From contig JAAELK010000394.1 of the NCBI GenBank assembly GCA_024226935.1, positions 62,001-126,000 of the forward strand: a stretch of 64,000 nt of DNA, given 5' to 3'. Source of the DNA: Desulfobacteraceae bacterium. Lineage in GTDB: Bacteria; Desulfobacterota; Desulfobacteria; Desulfobacterales; Desulfobacteraceae. A model generated the notes under the pieces. The model saw nothing but the letters and a program-made list of their open reading frames with translations, made no database searches and was not told the DNA's origin. Below, piece by piece: positions 60,146-64,000 of this stretch (positions within the stretch are counted from its first letter, which is position 1; every line of letters starts with the position of its first letter). Both the position numbers and the translations under genes were made by a program.

Positions 60146-61147
60146 ATGAGCCAGCAAAAAAAGAATTTAAGCCATTTAGGAATAAATAGAGAGCTTCAAA
60201 AAAAAATGTTTTATTCCATGCTTCGCATAAGACGAGTTCAAGAACGAATAGATCAGGAGTATTTAAATGATCAAATGAAAACGCCAGTTCATTTATGCGT
60301 AGGGCAGGAAGCTATCGCAGTAGGTGCTTGTGAGGCTATAGAACAAACAGATTATATATCAAGTAATCACAGGGGACATGGACATTATCTTGCCAAGGGT
60401 GGTAATTTAAAAAAATTAATTGCCGAGTTGCATTGTAAGTCTACTGGGTGTTCTGGTGGTTTTGGTGGATCAATGCATATTATCGATACATCGGTTGGTC
60501 ATTTGGGTAGCTCATCAATTGTTGGTGGTGGTATTCCTTTGGGGACAGGTATGGCCCTTGCTTCAAAAATGAAGAATAATGGCAGGGTTTCGGTTGTTTT
60601 CTTTGGTGATGGTGCTGCTGATGAGGGGGTCTTATACGAAAGTATTAATTTTGCAATCTTAAGAAAATTACCTGTTATTTTTATTCTTGAAAATAATAAA
60701 TGGGCTGTTTGTTCGCCAGTTACAACTCGACAAACCTCAAAAAATATTTTTCATAGGACAGATCAGGATTTATTATTGACTGCAGATATAAATGGAAATG
60801 ATATTGCTCAAGTATATAAGACGATGGTACAGGCGGTTAATAGAGCAAGGTCGGGAGAAGGTCCTTCATTTATAGAATGTGATACCTACCGAATTTTAGG
60901 TCATGCCGGGTGTGAAACCCAGGATCCAAAAGGGTATCGAGAGCTTAATGAAATTAATGAGTGGAAAGAAAAATGTCCAATTAAAAGTTTAAAGCAAGAA
61001 TTAATGAATAATGGTTTTTTAGAAAATAATGAAATTGAACATTTGGAAAGTATGATCAAAGATGAAATTGATGATGCTTTTGCATATGCTGTTAATAGCC
61101 CTTTGCCCTCTGCAGAGGATTTGCATGGATCTCTTTTTAGCGAGTAA
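60146..61147 (+). CDS. Thiamine-pyrophosphate-dependent dehydrogenase-type E1 alpha subunit
   Basis: A 333-residue alpha chain of the pyruvate/acetoin/branched-chain dehydrogenase E1 family. TPP and Mg binding motif: VVFFGDGAADEGVLYESINF then ILENNKWAV (GDG-x-N). QEAIAVGACEAI and HRGHGHYLAKGG are also typical. It lies 2 bp after the kinase and 3 bp before the beta-chain gene. No E2/E3 genes follow, and the setting is a sugar locus, so a decarboxylase or carboligase role on a sugar is plausible. Confidence 0.82.
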   Translation: MSQQKKNLSHLGINRELQKKMFYSMLRIRRVQERIDQEYLNDQMKTPVHLCVGQEAIAVGACEAIEQTDYISSNHRGHGHYLAKGGNLKKLIAELHCKSTGCSGGFGGSMHIIDTSVGHLGSSSIVGGGIPLGTGMALASKMKNNGRVSVVFFGDGAADEGVLYESINFAILRKLPVIFILENNKWAVCSPVTTRQTSKNIFHRTDQDLLLTADINGNDIAQVYKTMVQAVNRARSGEGPSFIECDTYRILGHAGCETQDPKGYRELNEINEWKEKCPIKSLKQELMNNGFLENNEIEHLESMIKDEIDDAFAYAVNSPLPSAEDLHGSLFSE

Positions 61148-61150
61148 ATA

Positions 61151-62197
61151 ATGCCTTGGTCAAGAATTAAAACAGATTATATTGAACCTGATTTTTATGG
61201 TAAAGAAATAACAGGCCAGAGACGATTGACATATTCTGAATCGTTAAATGAGGCTCTTTCCCAGGCTCTTGAAATAGACTCCAGTGTTTTTGTAATGGGG
61301 CAGGGGGTTGATGATCCTTCTGGAATGTTTGGTTCAACAAAAAATTTGCAGGAAAAATATGGTGCAAAAAGAGTTTTTGATACACCCCTTGCGGAAACAG
61401 CATTGACTGGGATTGCTGCTGGCGCTGCAATGGCTGGTATGAAACCCGTTTATTTTCACAATAGGCCGGATTTTCTTTATCTTGCCTTGGATCAATTGGC
61501 AAATCATGCAGCGAAATGGTCTTATATGTTTGCGGGCAAAGTTAGTGTTCCCTTGGTGATATGGGCATGTATTGGAAGAGGTTGGGGGTCTGGTGCACAA
61601 CATTCCCAGGCATTACAAGGTCTTTTTATGCATATTCCCGGATTGAAACTTGTAATGCCAAGTACTTGTTATGATACAAAGGGATTGATGTTAACTGCGA
61701 TTAAAGATCCTAATCCTGTCATTATTATTGATCATAGAATGAATTATCGTAACCAGGGATATGTACCGGAAAAGATGTATACAATTCCATTTGGGAAGGG
61801 TGTTAAGCGAAGAAACGGTAGTGATGTCACGGTTGTAGCAATATCGCACATGGTAACTGATTCTTTATTGGCTGCTGAAGAGTTGTACCAGGAAGAAAAA
61901 ATTGATGTAGAAATAATAGATCCCAGGACATTGTGTCCCCTTGATGAAGAGTTGATTCTTGCATCTGTATTAAAAACAGGTCGGTTGGTTATTGTCGATA
62001 TGGGGTGGAAAACAGGTGGAGTTTCAGCAGAAATAGCAAGTTTGGTTGTGGAAAAAGGCTTTTCAAGTTTAAAGGCACCAATAAAACGTGTGACATGTCC
62101 AGATCTCCCAACCCCTTCTGGTTATACATTGGAAGATGTATTTTATATTGATAAAAATCAAATAAAAAAAGCAGTTGTTGAGGCTGTATTGGGCTAA
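61151..62197 (+). CDS. Thiamine-pyrophosphate-dependent dehydrogenase-type E1 beta subunit
   Basis: A 348-residue beta chain: RLTYSESLNEALSQALEIDS, VFMGQGVDDPSGMFGSTKNL, RVFDTPLAETALTGIAAGAA (E1 beta signature), and a transketolase C-terminal domain (DVTVVAISHMVTDSLLAAEE ... EIIDPRTLCPLDEELIL). Partner of the preceding alpha chain in an alpha2-beta2 enzyme. As with the alpha gene, dihydrolipoyl acyltransferase genes are absent nearby. Confidence 0.82.
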   Translation: MPWSRIKTDYIEPDFYGKEITGQRRLTYSESLNEALSQALEIDSSVFVMGQGVDDPSGMFGSTKNLQEKYGAKRVFDTPLAETALTGIAAGAAMAGMKPVYFHNRPDFLYLALDQLANHAAKWSYMFAGKVSVPLVIWACIGRGWGSGAQHSQALQGLFMHIPGLKLVMPSTCYDTKGLMLTAIKDPNPVIIIDHRMNYRNQGYVPEKMYTIPFGKGVKRRNGSDVTVVAISHMVTDSLLAAEELYQEEKIDVEIIDPRTLCPLDEELILASVLKTGRLVIVDMGWKTGGVSAEIASLVVEKGFSSLKAPIKRVTCPDLPTPSGYTLEDVFYIDKNQIKKAVVEAVLG

Positions 62198-62221
62198 AAC
62201 AATAATATTAGGAGCAAATGA

Positions 62222-63433
62222 ATGGTAAAGATGGAGCTACCCTTTGGAACGATTCTGGTTCCCCAAAAAGCAAAAGATCTTATTAATCAGGCTTTAGATG
62301 ATACCAGGGTTTCATGCGGGCCGTTGGTAAGAAAATTTGAAAGAAAGTTTGCTGGTCTATTAGGGGTTGAGCATGCAGTTGCTGTTTCAACTGGTACGGA
62401 TGCAGATGCCCTTGCTTTGGCTTTATTGCATGACTTGGGAGCAGTTCACGGTGATGAAGTGATTATTCCCGCTCTTTCTTTTGTTGCAACTGGCAATGCT
62501 GTTGTCCATGCACGGTTAACACCTAAATTTGTAGATATTCAAAGGGATACGCTCAATATTGATGTTGAACAGATTGAAAGCGCAATTACCCCAAGAACAA
62601 AAGCCATAATGCCAGTTCATCTCATGGGAAAACCGGCAGAAATGGATACTATCATGGAGGTTGCTAAAAAATATAACCTGATAGTGGTAGAAGATGCAGC
62701 CGAAGCCCATGGTATGTTATATAAAGGACGTCCTGCTGGAACCATAGGCGATCTGGGTGCATTTAGTCTATATGTAGCTCATATTATAACAACCATTGAA
62801 GGTGGGGTAATAACCTGTAACAATGAAAACTATGCAGAAATATTGATTTCCTTAAGATCCCATGGACGTGCCTGCTCTTGTTCGACCTGTATTCTCTCTT
62901 CAACCCAGATCCATTGTTCTAAACGTTTTGATGAGAAAACAGGTGAAGACCTGCGCTTTACTTTTCCAAGAATTGGATATTCATGTAAAATGAATGAGTT
63001 AGAAGCAGCAGTGGGGTTGGGAAATATGGAAAATTATACAAATATAGTAGAAAAACGATATACTAATTTAAAGTATGTATTGGATCGGTTTGATAAATTT
63101 TCTCCATATCTTTCAACTATTAAAGAAGAAGAATATGAGCAGATTGGGCCCCATGCCATCCCTATTATTATTAATGAAGATGCTAGCTTTACAAGGGCTG
63201 AATTTACTCATTATATAGAAGAAAATGGTATCGATACCAGGACATTGTTTCAATCCATGCCGACACAATGCCCTGGGTTTAAATCCTTGGGGTATGAATA
63301 TGGGCAGTTCCCAGTAGCTGAGTATATGGGCCACCATGGTTTGCATATCGGTTGTCATCATGATCTGGAAGTTGAGCATATGGAGTATTTTCTTTATCAT
63401 GTAGAAAAATTTCTAACAAGTCATCAAAAATAG
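62222..63433 (+). CDS. DegT/DnrJ/EryC1/StrS-fold enzyme with Lys-to-His change (E1/RfbH-like sugar dehydratase)
   Basis: A 403-residue PLP-fold sugar enzyme: GPLVRKFERKFAGLLGVEHA, STGTDADALALAL, PVHLMGKPAEMDTIM and VVEDAAEAHGMLYKGRPAG are family landmarks. The Schiff-base lysine position (usually F-S-x-x-x-x-K-x-I-x-x-x-EGG) here reads FSLYVAHIITTIEGG, so it is His187. A cysteine cluster follows: Cys218, 220, 223 and 232 (RACSCSTC ... HCSKRF). In the family, His for Lys marks 3-dehydratases such as ColD and E1/RfbH, and E1 also binds an Fe-S cluster with C-x-C ... C-(G/S)KRF. GGAG lies 7 bases before the ATG. Confidence 0.72.
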   Translation: MVKMELPFGTILVPQKAKDLINQALDDTRVSCGPLVRKFERKFAGLLGVEHAVAVSTGTDADALALALLHDLGAVHGDEVIIPALSFVATGNAVVHARLTPKFVDIQRDTLNIDVEQIESAITPRTKAIMPVHLMGKPAEMDTIMEVAKKYNLIVVEDAAEAHGMLYKGRPAGTIGDLGAFSLYVAHIITTIEGGVITCNNENYAEILISLRSHGRACSCSTCILSSTQIHCSKRFDEKTGEDLRFTFPRIGYSCKMNELEAAVGLGNMENYTNIVEKRYTNLKYVLDRFDKFSPYLSTIKEEEYEQIGPHAIPIIINEDASFTRAEFTHYIEENGIDTRTLFQSMPTQCPGFKSLGYEYGQFPVAEYMGHHGLHIGCHHDLEVEHMEYFLYHVEKFLTSHQK

Positions 63434-64000
63434 TGAGAAAAAAATTTGTGAAAAATCCTGATATTATTATTATTAAGCCTGGTAGTCAAAAACAGATTTA
63501 TGGACAATTATCTTCTTTTGACTTAACAGCTATTGAGCCTCCTCTTTGGGGTGCAATTATTGCTGGATTTCTTAGAGAAAATCATTTTAAAGTAGAACTT
63601 ATAGATGCAGAAGCAGAAAATCTTAGTTATAAAGATATCGCTATTATAGTCCGGGATTTAAACCCATTGTTGGCAGTTGTGATGGTTTCAGGTTCAAATC
63701 CATCTGCTTCAACAATGAATATGACGGGTGCAGGACAAATAGTCAGATTAATTAAAGATGAATCCCAAGAGATTGCTACAGCTCTGGCAGGTCTTCATCC
63801 AAGTGCTCTTCCGCAACAGACAATGGAGGAAGAGCAAATTGATTTTTTGATTCAAGGAGAAGGTTTTCAAACTTTTCCAGGGCTTATCACTAGTTTGAAA
63901 GATGGGTTGCAAAAATTTGATATTCCTGGGCTATGGTATAGAGATGGCGATCAAATATTATCAAATGATACAGCTATGATTATGAAGAATTTGGATTTCA
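63433..64000 (+). CDS. B12-binding radical-SAM-type protein, N-terminal part
   Basis: Begins with GTG that overlaps the previous stop (TAGTG) and runs off the window after 189 codons. The visible part is a B12-binding-like Rossmann domain: PDIIIIKPGSQKQIYGQLSS, SFDLTAIEPPLWGAIIAGF, VELIDAEAENLSYKDIA, LLAVVMVSGSNPSAST, and GLHPSALPQQTM with EEEQIDFLIQGEGFQTFPGL. This order (PPLW...A, ...D.E, GLHPS, D.ligGEGE) is that of cobalamin-binding radical SAM proteins. The CxxxCxxC motif must lie beyond the window. A C-methylase role is possible. Confidence 0.75.
   Translation, partial: MRKKFVKNPDIIIIKPGSQKQIYGQLSSFDLTAIEPPLWGAIIAGFLRENHFKVELIDAEAENLSYKDIAIIVRDLNPLLAVVMVSGSNPSASTMNMTGAGQIVRLIKDESQEIATALAGLHPSALPQQTMEEEQIDFLIQGEGFQTFPGLITSLKDGLQKFDIPGLWYRDGDQILSNDTAMIMKNLDF

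Overview
The window looks like chromosomal core sequence from a Gram-negative, flagellated deltaproteobacterium, most likely Desulfobacterales (Desulfobacter/Desulfobacula-like). The basis is gene content (Tol-Pal, HflKC, paired MotA/MotB, CheX, FolE2, a GspE-type ATPase with a separate prepilin peptidase), AT-rich coding sequence and frequent TTG/GTG starts. The taxon is an inference from style and gene content, not from a search.

Layout. 1-5 kb: end of a ferredoxin, a DDAH-type hydrolase with a DMT-family exporter, a GNAT acetyltransferase and two ankyrin-repeat lipoproteins, the second frameshifted. 5-12 kb: a giant reverse-strand SpvB/TcB/RHS protein with seven near-identical 62-residue repeats; its leader holds a 122-bp palindromic MITE-like element, followed by a decayed gene fragment. 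12-19 kb: a GspE-like ATPase, a LysM protein, an HD hydrolase, a degenerate HD-GYP protein and motAB. 18.5-23.5 kb (reverse): dnaX-ybaB-recR-ykgJ, tRNA-Ser(GGA) with the relic of an integrative element, a TrmN6-like methyltransferase and a DciA-like protein. 23.7-29 kb: hflKC, a 31-residue bS22-like ribosomal protein, a HELVH protein, fmdB-groES-groEL. 29-36.4 kb: tolQRAB-pal-cpoB followed directly by ruvCAB. 36.4-40.6 kb: a probable cell-shape operon (Csd6/Pgp2-like YkuD+NTF2 protein, a bitopic coiled-coil protein, a Csd4/Pgp1-like M99 carboxypeptidase, a bactofilin). 40.6-56.4 kb: rplM-rpsI, sbcB, HU, cheX, prepilin peptidase, lon-tsaB-psd, greA-rpoZ-ttcA-like-folE2, dacB and an M18 aminopeptidase, then three envelope proteins. 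56.4-57.5 kb is a gene-poor AT-rich gap. 57.5 kb to the end is a surface-polysaccharide cluster that runs off the window.

The two most interesting systems are (a) the epsilonproteobacterial-style peptidoglycan-trimming/bactofilin module outside Epsilonproteobacteria, and (b) the polysaccharide cluster. The latter joins a DegT-fold enzyme whose PLP lysine is replaced by histidine and which carries a cysteine cluster (E1/RfbH-like sugar 3-dehydratase signature) with a two-subunit thiamine-pyrophosphate enzyme, a heptose-kinase-like GHMP kinase and a B12-binding radical-SAM-type protein. This could be a route to a C-branched deoxysugar.

All functions are read from motifs and gene order; no database search was possible. 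Where the start was moved from the longest open frame, the reason is given.
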